This document shows positions 1 through 12,864 of a stretch of DNA of 64,000 bases, piece by piece (within the stretch, counting starts at the first letter, position 1; every line of letters begins with the position of its first letter). The stretch is taken from contig NC_064449.1 in NCBI RefSeq assembly GCF_023343835.1, positions 806,001 through 870,000 of the forward strand, written 5' to 3'. The DNA is from Lagopus muta. Its lineage: Eukaryota; Chordata; Aves; Galliformes; Phasianidae. A program made the translations under genes and the position numbers. A model generated the notes under the pieces. It was not told where the DNA came from and did not search any database. It saw nothing but the letters and a program-made list of their open reading frames with translations.

Positions 1-3000
1 TATGAATCCCAGTTGCATTGTGCCTACAGCTCTGCTCTAATCGCAGATAGCCCTGCCAGCTTGCATGTCATAATGTAAAAAGGGCACTCCTCAGTGGACC
101 TGGGGCATCCACACATCACTAGCTGTACCTACGGGATGCTTACGAATGCCAGCTAACAGTAAATGAGATGCTCATTTTCATGCAAAGGCCAGGACAATTG
201 CATTCTCTGAGGGGTCAAAACCCTTCTCTGTAACTCCTCTTCAATACTCTTTGTCTAGAAATTCCTCATTTCTCCAGAAACTGCAAGCACTTGTTCACTC
301 CTCCACGTAAAAGCTGTCTGTCACAACCACTCTCACTCCCACTCCCCCATCCGTTCTCAAGCTAATCCAAAGAGACTGCAGAGGCAGAAATGCTAGGACT
401 TAAATCAGCACCAGTGATGCCAAGGGAGCTGTTACTGCTAGAATCCACTGTTACTGAGTGGTCTCTATTAAGATCAATGAACTCTTGTGCTAGGCCTGGT
501 ACACAAATTATTAGCTAGCAGACACGTTAACTATTACTGCAGTGTCTATAATGACACAGCATCCGTGGTCACTGGTTTCCATCAGGAAAAAATCAAGCAT
601 GCTTTGTATTACCCACATCTTCACAGCAAGTTCCCTTGCTATCTCTATCTGAAAAACATTTTAAAATATACACTGTATAAAGCACAAACTTAAATTTTAT
701 TTTTCAGATTTGGACAGTTTTCAATATTTTAGTGTATATGGAATGATCCAAATATGTTTTCAATCTATTTCAACACATTCCGTTGTCATATACAAGCCTG
801 TATATTTTACTTATTAGTAAAACTAGCCAAGTATGTGCTATTTTTCAATATATTTGCTGTATCGCCTCATATATTTTAAAGACATTATTGTGCAGCACTC
901 TTTAGGAAAGATACTATAAACAAAAAGAGATCATTTTTCTCTTATAGAAAGGATGTGGTTTGTTAAATCACTTGGAAGACAGAAGACAACCTGAACTGGA
1001 CTGCTGTATCACCTGAAACAGACTCTGAGTACAATGCCTGGGAGAAGAACCAGACCAGAGATTTCTGCAGTGCCCAGAATTGTCCATTAATGCACTGTCT
1101 AATCCCTGCAATATTGGAAGACGCTCCTTTTAGATGTGAGGCTAAAGAGCAGAATAACCTGATCCATCTATCCAAATCAAAAAAACTTGGAAAGATGTAT
1201 GTTAGAGCTGACCTTCCTCATTCTATTTAAAATTAATAAGCTGGCATCACAGTGTGTCTGATCGAACCAGAACATCTGATGCCAGCATTGCCTACTGACT
1301 TCACAGTCAAATCAAACTTCCCACAAACTTCATGTTCACCAAGCAATGAGAAAATCAGTAACTTGCTTACTAGTGGGAGAGGACAAGAAAAAAGTTGTTG
1401 AGTTGCAAAGGAGAAATGTCTCCAGATCTCACAAAGCCCTCGGCTCAACAAACAACTCTGAATGTTAAACTGAGTCTGGAGGAATAAAAAGCTGGCTCAA
1501 TCTGTCTGTATGTTCTTTAGACTTCCAAAGGATTGGTAAAGTCAAGTCAGCATATTTAGTTAGTTGCTTCAGCACTTGTTTGAAAAAGATTGCTTATAGG
1601 GCACTGCTGGTCATGCTTTACACAGTTAGTGGAAGCTTCTCGTGTTTTCTCTCAATTCCTAGATGTTTACAGACATTTCAGTCACAGAACTGGGTTCTTA
1701 ATCTCTCCTCCAGATGATGTTTCAATGCCTGTTTCAAAAAAGTTCTTATGGATAGAACTCCACACGAAACTAGGAGAGGTTTGAACTTGACCACTACTGG
1801 AAGAGATAGCCCTTGTTATTTGTATGTGAAACAGTTCCACTGCATCTTTTGAAAAAGCCCAAATGCATATAACTTTGAAGTACCACGCCAAACCTAGATG
1901 AAAAAAACAGCACTAAAATGATGCAAAAGATATTTTGCTTGATAGAAAATATTTTTGTCTTTATGTATCTTATCATGAACTGAAGAATGATCCATTACTT
2001 AACACATGAGAGCACACTCTTGCTGCAGGTCTGAGCACAACAATCCAAAGGGAAAAGTCCTACCCAAAATGCCCAGACCTATGACACAACAGGGAATACA
2101 ATTAAGGTTTTAAGCTTCAAATACTGATACGTCCACGGGAAAGTGTTGGCTCTTCCAAATTTGGAAAATGCTTACAAAAAGCATGAGCAAACTATTGGAA
2201 ATGACATGCTTTTTGCTGCAAAGACAACTGCCAACACCTTCTGTCAAACTGTTGTGTTACCTTTCACTTTGGTTTCACACTATTTTGGGACTGGTCACTT
2301 GGATCAAACAGAGCCAAGTTCTTCAAAAGAGCTCACAGCTGGGTTTCCAAGGTGAACACTGCATGACTACAGCACCTTACATGGAAAGCTTATCAGGGGG
2401 GAAAAAGCCAAAAAAAACTCATAACCCAAACTTATGAACCCTTTCTTGCTTGGTTGCATGAGTGCTGAGCAATTTTGAAAATCTGGTGCTTGTTATTCAT
2501 TCCATTTCCCTAATTATTCAGCTTCTCTCATCTGAGGGAATAAATACATTCTGTGTCCCTTCCACAGGAAATGATGCAATTTCCTGTGTTCTCCACCACT
2601 CTAACAGCAAAAAAAAATGGGGAGGGGTGAGTGGGTTCCTTAGCTATAGTCTACTAAGCCTTCAAAGATATATCCTGTCCATTAGGTTAAAAAAATAAAA
2701 AATAAAAACGTTCTCAAACTCCCTAGAACTTTCAGAGAGCACATGTTCATAAGGTACAGTAAGACATTCGTCTATCAACTCAGGAAAAAAAAAAAAAAAA
2801 AAAAAAGATTTTTACATCCAAGACTGAAAGGGAAGCCATCACTGGAAGAAATCCTAGCATAGTCATAACCCTAAGGTCTTTGCCATACCAGTTGCATGGC
2901 CTTTGGGCTTATAGATTTTAATGAACCCAGACTCGAGTTCTCTTTGGATGTCTGAAAATAACACAAGCTGCCTGTCTTCTTCCAGGCTCTCCTCCGATTT

Positions 3001-4645
3001 GTTTCTTTCCTCTAAGGCTGACAGGAGTAGAGCTGGCCTGACTGCAAGCCCCAGAGCAATGCAATGACCCACATGATACCTCTGTACTCCAAAGGCAAAT
3101 GCTCCTGCACTCCAGGGACAAAAAAGGTCATTAGAAATCCAGGAATTATGACTCCTAAAAAGATCATCTGATTGTGAAATGTGATCAATAAAAGGACCAA
3201 GGATTAAACACTGGAAAAGAAGTATTTTTCTTTTGTTTAATCACTTTTTAGTCTCACATTACAGTTTCCCTGTAGAATTTCCTGATTTGTAAGAACAAGA
3301 ACACATCCTAGCAATACTGAGGGACTGGTAAGGAAAGTCCATCCATCCTTCTCTTATTCCTGTCTCTTGATCCCTTCGTCGCATTTCATGTAAATAAAAT
3401 TTTTAATTCCAAGTTATGATTAAGTTCTGACTCTCCAGGAACAAGACAGAAACTCTGAAAAAAATAAAAATGTAAAATAAAATAAATTCTGCTGTCCTTA
3501 CTCCTTTTTGTCTCTTCTGACTGAGACTAGCACAGATCCTTAAATGATCTCATAGTCACTCCTATAAGGCTGTTGATGGCTATAGTCTTTTTTTCTAGAC
3601 TTTCAAGTTTCTTTTTCAGTGGTTTTCTCAAACTGTAGATGAGACTCTGACATGCCTATGTTTAACCTAAATGGTAACTCTCCATCTCCTTGCAATTAGT
3701 TCTTCCACTCTAAATCTCAGGGAAGGATGGCATGTGTTCCTGCTCCTCCTTCATCATAACAATGGCTCGTGTTCAGAAAGATTTGCAGTTTTGTATTGCA
3801 TGGTTTTACTGCTGCAGGTTCTTCTTCTACAAGTTAGCATTAACAAGTGACATCCAGAATACCTTGTTTCACTGACTTTGTCAGCAGTGTTTGCTGGTCT
3901 CTCATCTTATGGTATGTCATCAGCACACGGTCACACTTCTGCTTATCACAGCTGGGATTATACCATAGCTAACAACTCAACTGTTTTTGTGATTGAAATC
4001 ATTATTAGCCTAGAAATAAGGCAGTACAAGCACAGGCTGGATGGCCAGAGCTTGTAACCCAGCATTTCCACTGTATGAAGCTTTCACACAAATCTTTGCT
4101 CTACACTTTAAGTGTGACCTTATTTACTCATCTAATATTCTCACTGTGGAGCTCACCCAAATGATGGCTATGCCATGTTTCCTATACCACTCCAGCTAAT
4201 GGCACTCAAAGACTCCATGCATGTGAACTTAAACTAGCTCAACAGGATGAGAAGTATTTGCAGAAATGTTCTCCATTTAGAGCAAACCTGAAACATTACT
4301 TCAACAAATACATATCCTCAATATAAGTTGAACTAGCTGCTCAAGTAAGAGAGAATAAAGATTCTAAGTATGATGGAGACTTCTCTTTGACAGCAAGTTA
4401 AAAATAATTGAAGAATTATACCCCAAAGAGATGTCCTGAGGGCATGCTGTTCTCTTCTGGATTCATCTTTTTTCATTTATTTATTTACTTGTTTTGAACA
4501 TTCAGAGTTAAAACATATTAATGTGCCGGCGTGGTCACCAATTTTGTGTCTTAAAAGACAGTTTAAAAAATGAGTGCATTTCCTGTGAACACTTAGCTGG
4601 ATAAAGTCTAGGAAAAATAAGTTGTGAAGTTATATCATGTCTATA
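1..4645. other. noncoding filler, no gene seen
   Basis: AT-rich unique sequence. Short open frames (at most about 90 codons) occur in all frames without a recognisable family or a plausible splice arrangement. It holds an A22 tract at 2785-2806, A-rich simple sequence at 2690-2708 and 3459-3487, and a 10-bp inverted repeat at 1240-1286. I recognise no interspersed repeat in this stretch. Confidence 0.6.
2785..2806. repeat. (A)22 homopolymer
   Basis: An uninterrupted run of 22 adenines lies between CAGG and GATT. There is no AATAAA signal within the preceding 40 bases, so a retrotransposed poly(A) tail is not supported. It is best read as simple sequence. Confidence 0.95.
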
Positions 4646-4915
4646 CAGAATCAAAGAATGGTTTGGGTTGGAAGGGACATTTAAGCTCATGTAGTTCCAA
4701 CCCCCTGCTGTGGGCAGGGGCACCTCCCAGAGCCCAGGTTGCTCAGAGCCCCATCCAGCCTGGCCTTGAGTGCTTCCAAGGGTAGGAGCATCCACAGCCT
4801 CTCTGAGCAAGATGTTCCAGTGTCTCACCACCCTCACAGTTAAGAATTTCTTCCTAATGTCTAAAAAATTATCTTCCTAATGTCTAAAAATCTACCCTCT
4901 TCCACTTGCAAGACA
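4646..4915 (-). mobile_element. CR1 LINE, 5'-truncated 3' end
   Basis: The + strand begins with the reverse complement of the CR1 terminal repeat (CAGAATCAAAGAATGG), then GTTGGAAGGGACAT and the other hallmarks of the chicken-type CR1 3' untranslated region: the CAGCCTGGCCTTGAG block and the TGTCTCACCACCCTCACAG block. The element therefore lies on the minus strand. Only about 270 bp of 3' end remain; no reverse-transcriptase coding sequence is present. CR1 is the dominant LINE of birds and is usually 5'-truncated like this. A 23-bp-period tandem duplication is embedded near its inner end (4850-4890). It is nearly the inverted copy of the element at 6147-6446. Confidence 0.93.
4850..4890. repeat. 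tandem duplication inside CR1, period 23 bp
   Basis: The word CTTCCTAATGTCTAAAAA occurs at 4850-4867 and again at 4873-4890. In intact CR1 copies this segment is single, so it is a local duplication that arose in or after insertion. Confidence 0.9.
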
Positions 4916-6146
4916 AGAGTTGCTTGACCTTCCACTGTTGATGAAACTCAGAGAGGTTCAAAAAACTCAAAAGCCTACAAAATCTTTAATAAGAAACAAA
5001 GTAATGAAATGATAAGGGGAAAAAAAATAGAAGGATGCCCCACTTCTATCTTTCAGCAGAAGTCACCTTCAGAATCTGAATCAACTATGTAAAACAGACA
5101 GAGAAAATAAACATAAGCCACAAAAACCTCAACCCTCACTGAGACCATTTAGAAGGAGAAACTCACAGGGCTTTTCCATTCCACCTCACCCTGCTCATCA
5201 AATATTGATAAGAAACAGCAGTGGCAGTTGTTAGCTGGAGCTAGTAACGGAAGCATGAAAAGCAAAACTCAATGGGATTTTTTATTTGACAAAGAAAGGA
5301 AAAAATGCGTGTGGTGCAACTGCTGCATGTGGCTGGTAACTCCTTCTGTTTGCAATACATGTGGATATTATTTGGTGCATACAACGCACCATAATTCCTC
5401 TGAAGTCACATTTCTACATCCATTGATAAAACTGACTAATAGGGGTGATGCACTTTATATATTTGTGCATCTGTACATCTTGAGAAGGGCACGTGTTCAG
5501 GTACGGTCATGGGGAGTGGACAGCAGTCAGCTGAGCTGAATGGCATTGTATTTATGGTTCTGTTTGTGGCAGTTTCTTCCTCTGGGTATAAAGGCGCATT
5601 TTAATTTTATTGGTTTGCAAAGATACTCAGGAAACCTCAGACATTCTTTGCTCTACAAGTACAGATAATGAGTTCCCTGATCTCTAAAATGCACACGTTC
5701 AGCTCTTTCTAGCTAGCTATCTGCTAAGCCCCAGCTTTCAAAGAAAGTGTTTTTGTCTACTAATATTAAAGCAGAAGTAATTAATAGCTATTTACCATAT
5801 AAAAATCACCTTATTTCAATATGATGGCAAGTGAAGCTTCACAGCAGGAATATCACTAGCTCAGCAAGAATTTGCTTATCTAAATGGAAAGTCAGAGCAC
5901 CTTTCATGAGATTTATGCTTAGCATCTTGCCTGTATCACACACAACAGAACACTGAAGGAGCAGATTCTTTCACTGGCTAATGGGAGAGTGAGGTCTAAG
6001 GTTCAGCTACTTCCTGCCTCCACCTCAGTCAAAATTACAGTAATCACAGTCTTACATTAAAGTTGTTTTTCAGACTGGATTGGCTTGAAGTAGGAAGCTG
6101 AACAGAAGGTGTGAATCAGGAGACCTGTCAAACTGATCCCCTACAG
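4916..6146. other. noncoding spacer between inverted CR1 copies
   Basis: Unique AT-rich sequence of about 1.2 kb. A 103-codon open frame (5228-5539, +) has cysteine-rich random composition and no recognised family or start context. I see no other feature. It would be the loop if the two flanking CR1 copies paired. Confidence 0.5.
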
Positions 6147-6446
6147 TTTGGGGAAGGACTTTTTATAGAGGCACTTGGCAACAGAGCAAGGAAAAATGGC
6201 TTCAAGCTGGAAGAGGGTAGATTTAGACTAGACATTAGGAAGAAACTCTTAACTGTGACGGTGGTGAGACACTGAAACATCTTGCTCAGAGAGGCTGTGG
6301 ATGTTCCTACCCTTGGAAGAACTCGAGGCCAGGCTGAATGGGGCTCTGAGCAACCTGGGCTCTGGGAGGTGCCCCTGCCCACAGCAGGGGGTTGGAACTA
6401 CATGAGCCTAAAGGTCCTTCCAACCCAGACCGTTCTATGATTATAG
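6147..6446 (+). mobile_element. CR1 LINE, 5'-truncated 3' end
   Basis: The sequence follows the CR1 3' end in order: the GGAAGGACTTTTTATAGAGG block, a GGAAGAGGGTAGATTTAGA block, GACATTAGGAAGAAACTC, the GTGGTGAGACACTG block, GCTCTGAGCAACCTGGGC, then GGTCCTTCCAACCC and a terminal CTATGATTATAG. About 300 bp remain, with no coding part. It belongs to the same subfamily as the minus-strand copy at 4646-4915: a run of about 70 bases in the GAGCAACCTGGGCTCTGGGAG region is identical between them. Confidence 0.94.
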
Positions 6447-6532
6447 AAAATACTTGGATGAATGAACACCAAGAAATTCATCTAAAGCATGTGCGCAGAC
6501 TCAAGGCATTAGGTAAGTGGAGCAGCTTAAGA

Positions 6533-6551
6533 CAAACAAACAAACAAACAA
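6533..6551. repeat. (CAAA)n microsatellite
   Basis: About five near-perfect CAAA units run immediately before ATATTCTG. Confidence 0.9.
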
Positions 6552-8117
6552 TATTCTGTAATTCAAGACTGCGGAACTGGCTTCTTCCCTTTATTCTGTG
6601 GTCACAGATGCCTTTCAGAGCAGTACTACACAATAAAATGTGGAAGAAAGAAAGAAGAAAAATGAGACCCAAGTTGATACAATGACTCAGTTCTTCAATT
6701 TTCCATGTTTGGCACTGAACCATTGGAGGAAATGCACAGAGAAGAAAATACTTTGTCCTCTACTTAAAGCCTTGATTCCAAGACCATTGAAGTAAGGAAA
6801 GATTCTGGATCAGTTTTGTTATGGGCTATCAACATGACAAAAGAGAAGAAGCAGTCTTATTATTTGGAGTCCATTAAAACTGCAGCTTTTCTTTGTTTTT
6901 CCAATTCAGGAAACAAGAAAATGTTTTTGGATTATTATTATTACTTTTTTTTTTCCATAGAAAGAGTCTCTCAATAACCAGAACTAAAGTAGGGGTGTTC
7001 ACTTTGTAAAAACTGCAGAATATTCTCCTGCTTTAAAGCAGTTAGTAAGATTCAAACATACAAGAGAGACTCAGCATGATGCAAAAGGGAGTTTCATGCT
7101 TAAGATGTGAATTGCTATTGGCGTGACCTGGGCTTGGTTTCTTCCACTATAGACACAGAAGCTGACACAGATAAAAGCACTACAGAGATCCTGGCCAAGA
7201 CCCCAGCTCCTCATTCTAAGCATAGAAGCATATCCATCCCTACTCAGCAAAGTGTGTACCCAGCTATAAGCACTGGAGTCATCTGAGTGCAAGTGTATTG
7301 CTGATTCAGATCCAGGTGCTATAAAGAAGGAACCCTCACAGTACAGTACAAAATTATGTTCGTTACTATAGATTACAAGAGAGATCTATTCAACTCAAGA
7401 AATGAACTCAGGAATTAAGGAGCCCACTGTGATACGATCTCTATAACCTCCAGTTGTTATGTGGTTGAGCAGGGAGTAGTTTGGTTTAATCCAAATACAT
7501 TTGTCAGATTACATTTACAGCTAGTTCAAGCCAAACTAAGACCACAGAGAGACAGTCTCACTGCTTCTAACTACACGTTCCTGTTGCTTTGTTTCCACCA
7601 GCCACTATACAACTAGATAACTCAGCTTTCGGGTCTACAAATGAGCATAGCAGGTAAAAAAAAAATTAAATTAAAAAGGAAGAGAGGATGGATCAGAATG
7701 CTGATGTAAATACATGCCTGTGTGATTGCTAGTTGACTCAAGGAAAGGCATGAAAACACAGCACAGTGAAGGAAAATGAGGGAAAGAAGAGATCATGAAT
7801 GCAGTCTTAGGTTACACCAGCAACTGCATTTTTGGTTAGGTGGTTATGGGCTGGCTTGGGTTTCTCAGAATAGCACTGCAACAACAGAGATATATCCAGA
7901 GCGACTAGGAAAAGGTGTTGATCAATATGCAGAATTCTAACTCTTGTGCTAAAGGTATTTGATATGCCCTATAGGACCTGCCAATAGTTCATGAGTAAAT
8001 GCCAGATTACCTGAAAAAAAGATGCAATGAACCTGTGCAAGTCATAAATCCTTTGACAAGGAAGACTGAACTGAGACAATTTTAAAAAAAAGCCATGTAC
8101 AGAATTTTTTAAATTAC

Positions 8118-8134
8118 TTTTTTTTTTTTTTTTT
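8118..8134. repeat. (T)17 homopolymer
   Basis: Seventeen consecutive thymines lie between AAATTAC and AAAGTC. Confidence 0.95.
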
Positions 8135-9922
8135 AAAGTCTTGTGCAAGTCTGGCTCAATATATCTTTGATCCGCAATGGCTTTGCTTTTCTACTAAGCT
8201 TATAGGCTATCTTAAGGATGCCATATTCTAGAAGTTTGTGTCTGCATGGAGGAGGCCGGCATATTTTGACTGTAAGTCAGAACTGATTGTTCACGAACTT
8301 GGGATTTGGAACTTAGGTTTTGAAACAAATCACTCCAGAGCTTTCACTCATTTTCAGCTTTCCTTAGTAAAAGTGACGTGCTGTCAAATGAGTTTAAAGG
8401 CCTCATACATCAGTTCCATGATTACACTTCAAGAGAAAGAAAGAGGCAGAGAACTTCAGATGCCTAAGCCTTTCACCCACGAAACTGCTCATTGTGCTAA
8501 TTCATAAAAAGCCTAGATATCAGGACATTAAAATTTAATTTTAGAGTGAAAACATTATTTGAATTCAGTGGCCTGTGATATATCTATCTATTCAGAACAT
8601 CCTATCAAGAGAACCTATTAAAGTACTTACTGCAATTATTATTTAATATTGAACATTTTATACCAGCAGTGCCTTGAGGCCAAACAAGTCAATGTTGTGT
8701 TACATACCATACAAATGTAACATTATTATAACCGTCCAAGGATGATCATTTTAAAGTGATGTATGTGTTGTTTTGTGCAGGCACTACAAGACCACAGTGA
8801 CTTCCATGGTTATGGTCCATCTTCAGGAGGGACTAGGAACACGACCATGCTGTGATTTCTAATGAGAATGAAGTACTGAACAAACCAATGCCAAAATAAG
8901 AAACGAAAGAATTCTTTCAACAGAACTGAGAGATTTGTTTCCAGATCCAACTTGGTCACGTAATTACTTGAGCTCATTCAAAGATGACAGGTACACACAG
9001 GCAGGGGTGAGGCTGTACCTCTGGAAGAAGTGACTCCATAAAAATCACACTGTCTTAAGTCAGTCATGAAACTGCATCACAAGGTTTCTGGTATGTGGAT
9101 ACTCAAGAGCTATTGACCTGGGCACACTGAGAAGAAGAAAGCCTAAGAACACATTTGAAAATCTGGATCTTTTAGGTCTGGAGACCTCTGCATCTGGATT
9201 TGAGGGACATGATCTGAATTCAATAGAAATTGGTTGCAACACAACACCCTGGTCAAGGTTGTAGTAGTGCACTTTCATGCTCCTATTACTTGGTCTCTCT
9301 GAACAAACGATGGTAACCATGGAGTATGGTTTCTAGAGAGATTGCCAGCTTGCTACTGGATGTATTAGAGGCTGCTGTACCACGTCATCTCTGGTAAAGT
9401 TATTTACCCTGGCTAACCTAGAGTAAATGTATCCTAACATATTCTGAACTCACAGCTCCATCTGACACATCAAAACCAGCTACACAATAAATACGTCATT
9501 TCTCCTTGTAGGAGCTCTGCTCTCAGCACAGCACAGACTTTGACTTTTCCTGCCTATTTAAAGTCTCAGAAGCTGGGATTACCTGTAATTGCACGCAGAT
9601 GCAATTCACAGCTCCTAATCCAAATCCGAGTCAAGGTCCTAACTGAAAGAATTATTTCTGCATATAACAGCAACTTTTTGTTGGAGATTGGGGATTTCTG
9701 GGGAGAGAAAGGTTGAGATTTAAAATGTTTTACTGGCGCAGAAGTTGGCCCATTCATCTTGTATATATGTGTGTGCATGCTTTTGTGAGAATTTCTAATA
9801 TATATAAGCTGATGAATTGTAGGATGCCTCATTCTGCACTTACCAACCCGCATTCTAGAAAAACAAATTATATGGTAACAAAGTTCCTTGAGAGCACAAA
9901 GAGAACAAAAGGTTTTGTGAAG

Positions 9923-9952
<30 letters not shown>
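9923..9952. repeat. (A)30 homopolymer
   Basis: Thirty consecutive adenines follow GTGAAG and precede TTCAACC. No polyadenylation signal stands just upstream and the flanks show no convincing target-site duplication, so a retrocopy tail is not supported. Confidence 0.95.
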
Positions 9953-9954
<2 letters not shown>

Positions 9955-11339
9955 CAACCAAACAATAAAGGATTCCATAATAGCAGGTTGCACCAAGACA
10001 AAGAACTGCTCTTCAGGATAAGGACAGATAGAGACTGAGAACCTGGACAAAGTCAGCAAGAAAAATTATATAAATGGAATATTATCAGCATGCATCAAAT
10101 AGCCAAAATACCAAACAACATCCTAACCTCCTGCAAACAGAACTCTGGGCTTTGTCATAGACATTTGAAAGATGCCACTATCAACAGCAGACCTCATCCT
10201 AATGCAGTGCAGTACACTGGAACATTTCCAGCTTAGGACCAAGGTAAAACTTGTATTCTCAGAAAGTAATTTTACTCCTTGTTTATCTACTTAGTTATAC
10301 CAACCCAAGTCCTTAAGTGGAAAAAAACAGAGGACAGATGTTTTGCCGTATCTATAAAGTAGGGAAGATCAGTGTCTCCAGTTCCAGCTTTCTTCTCTTC
10401 ACCTTTCCCTCACATTTTAGGATTTTACCACCTAAAGGACCACATCAATTTGACTAAAACAGATTAGAAGTACTCACACAAGCATCTTTACAGACAAGTC
10501 CAAGGCAGCATTCACCTCCAGCATGAGCTGTGGGGGTAAAGAGCAAGAAGAGAGTTAGCGCTCAGTAAGCTGTTCCATAGGCACTACTAACCATTGAGCA
10601 CACACTTGCCTACTGAATAGCCGAGTAAATAAAGTGTTTCAGTAGAGTTCACAGATAGAATGTATCCTGTACAAGAAAGAAAAACAAACAATTCATATCT
10701 GCAACGTCCTTATAACTATAACTTACCTACAGATACAAACAGCAGTTTCAGTTTTACTATATGTATCCACATATGTAACACAGCAAAAGTTTCTATGTAA
10801 GCAAGCCTTACTAACACCAGATACATTTAAGCCTTCACCACCAGAAGTTTTACAGGACCTTTGTAAAACAGAGAGGCATGCACTGTCACCACTGCTCCTC
10901 CTGGCCTTGTATACACAAATCAGGACTCACCCCATTTCAGGGCACTGAACACAGCCTTAGCTGCCATTCTGTTCAGCCAAAGCTTTCACTTATTGAAGGC
11001 CAGTAAACCTCTGTCCATTAGAAAAACTGAATCTTTGAAAGAAAGAATCAAGCAGTAGCAAAGTAGAAAACAGAAAGTGCATGAAGAGGAATAAAAGATC
11101 GTTAGCAATTCTCACTATTAATTAAACAAAACTAAGGAGGAAGAGGAAGACAGCACTTCAGATAGCTCATCGCTAGGGCTGGAGGCAGGGGGGTAGTATT
11201 CTCCAAGGCCTTTTGTGGGTTACCACAAAGAGAGTTCACAGATCTTCCACTCACTTACTTAAATATTTGATATGAAATTAAAGCCCTGTTCCAACTTTTA
11301 TGACCACTGTCTCCCTCACTCTGCCCTCCTCCTATTCCC

Positions 11340-11640
11340 AGCAGACCCTTTCATCCTTCACATGCCTGTCCTCAGACCAAGACATCAGCACAATTAGCAC
11401 CAGCCCACTGGCGCCAATTAGCAGCCAATAGTGTCTATATTCTAGTAGGGGGGGATGGAGGAGCGGGTCCTGTGTCTCCAGCCTGCCTTCACACTCAATT
11501 AGATTAAGTGGAGTCTCCTGGCTGTGGTTGGTTGGACAGTTGTTGCAGTAATTGCGTCTTCCCTGTTGCTGCAGGCAATCTCCTCCCAGGCTCTCCGATA
11601 CCCCCTTCGCTGCCTCCCTGCGTTGTCCACTTACATCAAC
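11340..11640. promoter_or_regulatory. candidate conserved noncoding element
   Basis: A non-repetitive block richer in G+C than its surroundings. It carries three ATTAG/AATTAG homeodomain-type cores (around 11393-11424 and 11498) and a GCGCCAATTAG motif. There is no coding signature. Called by composition and by resemblance to developmental enhancer sequence only; conservation was not tested. Confidence 0.25.
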
Positions 11641-12864
11641 ACGCACTTCTTCGAAGAGGAAAGCAGGGAGGAGAGCGAAAAGGAGCAGAAGGGGGTAAGG
11701 GAAAAGAGAGAAAGACCTCCATGTCTACGTTTAAAACTTTTGAGCCTGGAACTCCAGTGTCAATTTGACCTCAATCATCATTTGTTCGTGGTGACTGCCA
11801 CATGCCCCAGCCCCAGGTGGGGACAGAACAGGGCAGGTCTAGTAAAAAGCCTTGCCAGTGATCCAACTCTCCTGGCATTTCACAGGGCAACACCAGCGTC
11901 TTTGTGGGGAATGAAACACTAATGATTTTAACTCAGAAATAAGAAATGAGTTGGTAGTTTCTCATTTTGCTCTTGGATGTTGGCAAATGCTGGGAAATGA
12001 GGAGAACAATGGAAGACCAGGCTGAACTTATACTGCTGTACTGCTCCAGCATTTCTTTTTGGTGTAGTTCTCCTTCAGAACAACACTTTGCAGATATCTG
12101 ATGAGCCTGAAATTCCAGAATTTTCAATACACAGGTAAAAAGAAATCTGTTTTTCTACATATTCCCAGTTAATTTAAGCTGTTTCCTAGCACCGAGTTGA
12201 GATAGTGCACTACTGTCAGTGCTAAAATAGGACTTTGACAGAATACTCATTGCTTTCATTTTATTTTTAAACTCACGAAGGACAGCTGCTACTTAGCACA
12301 GATGTAAATATTTGGGCTTCTTTTGTAGATTCAAGTGCCTTCCTGTTTTTAACAGGACAGTCTTATTCTTAATAGGGTTCATTTCTATTTTGACACCTAT
12401 TTTAAGATGGGTTGAATTGTATTCTGGAGCTACTGATCTTCTCATACCGTCTACAGAAGAATTCTAGTGCCTAGCTTAGATTAGATGGAAGGTCTTCCAA
12501 TGACTCAACCACTATGAGAAAAATCCCACCCTCAGTGTCACATAACCAATTGCTATGTTATTCCAAGTACTGTTACTGACATGCAATTTAAAAGCAATTG
12601 GAACATGGAAAACGCATATGAATTTCTTAATAAAATACTCGATACATAGTAGAAGAATCAATTTTATAGAGTAAGATATTTCACAATGCTGATGATAAAA
12701 GGTATCATCTTGAGGGAAAAAAGGCCCAAAATTTTGGCATAAATGTGTAACCAGGACCTGCTCATGCCCTTATGGTAAATACGTTAAAGGGAAGAGATAG
12801 AGGAGTAGGTTTTCAAGGAGTATAAAGCTATCATTTAATTTCTACATCAGAGAGAGAAGTGCTA
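11641..12864. other. noncoding filler
   Basis: Unique sequence. A 132-codon open frame (11524-11922, +) crosses in from the preceding block; its composition shows no domain and it overlaps other open frames on both strands. I see nothing else assignable here. Confidence 0.5.

Larger units (their letters stand above)
6447..11340. other. noncoding filler, no gene seen
   Basis: AT-rich unique sequence with a (CAAA)n run, a T17 tract and an A30 tract. Open frames of 131 codons (9566-9961, -) and 102 codons (9713-10021, +) read through the A30/T30 tract and encode homopolymeric phenylalanine or lysine, so they are artefacts. No interspersed repeat is recognised. Confidence 0.55.

Noticed and set aside
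3617..3636. CAGTGGTTTTCTCAAACTGT, resembling a hAT-Charlie terminal inverted repeat
   Set aside because: No matching inverted terminus within a plausible distance and a two-base insertion in the motif; a single end is not enough.
4535..4837. 100-codon open frame overlapping CR1
   Set aside because: It reads through the CR1 3' untranslated region, which does not encode protein.
9566..10059. Open frames with runs of phenylalanine or lysine
   Set aside because: They are translations of the A30/T30 homopolymer and its flanks.
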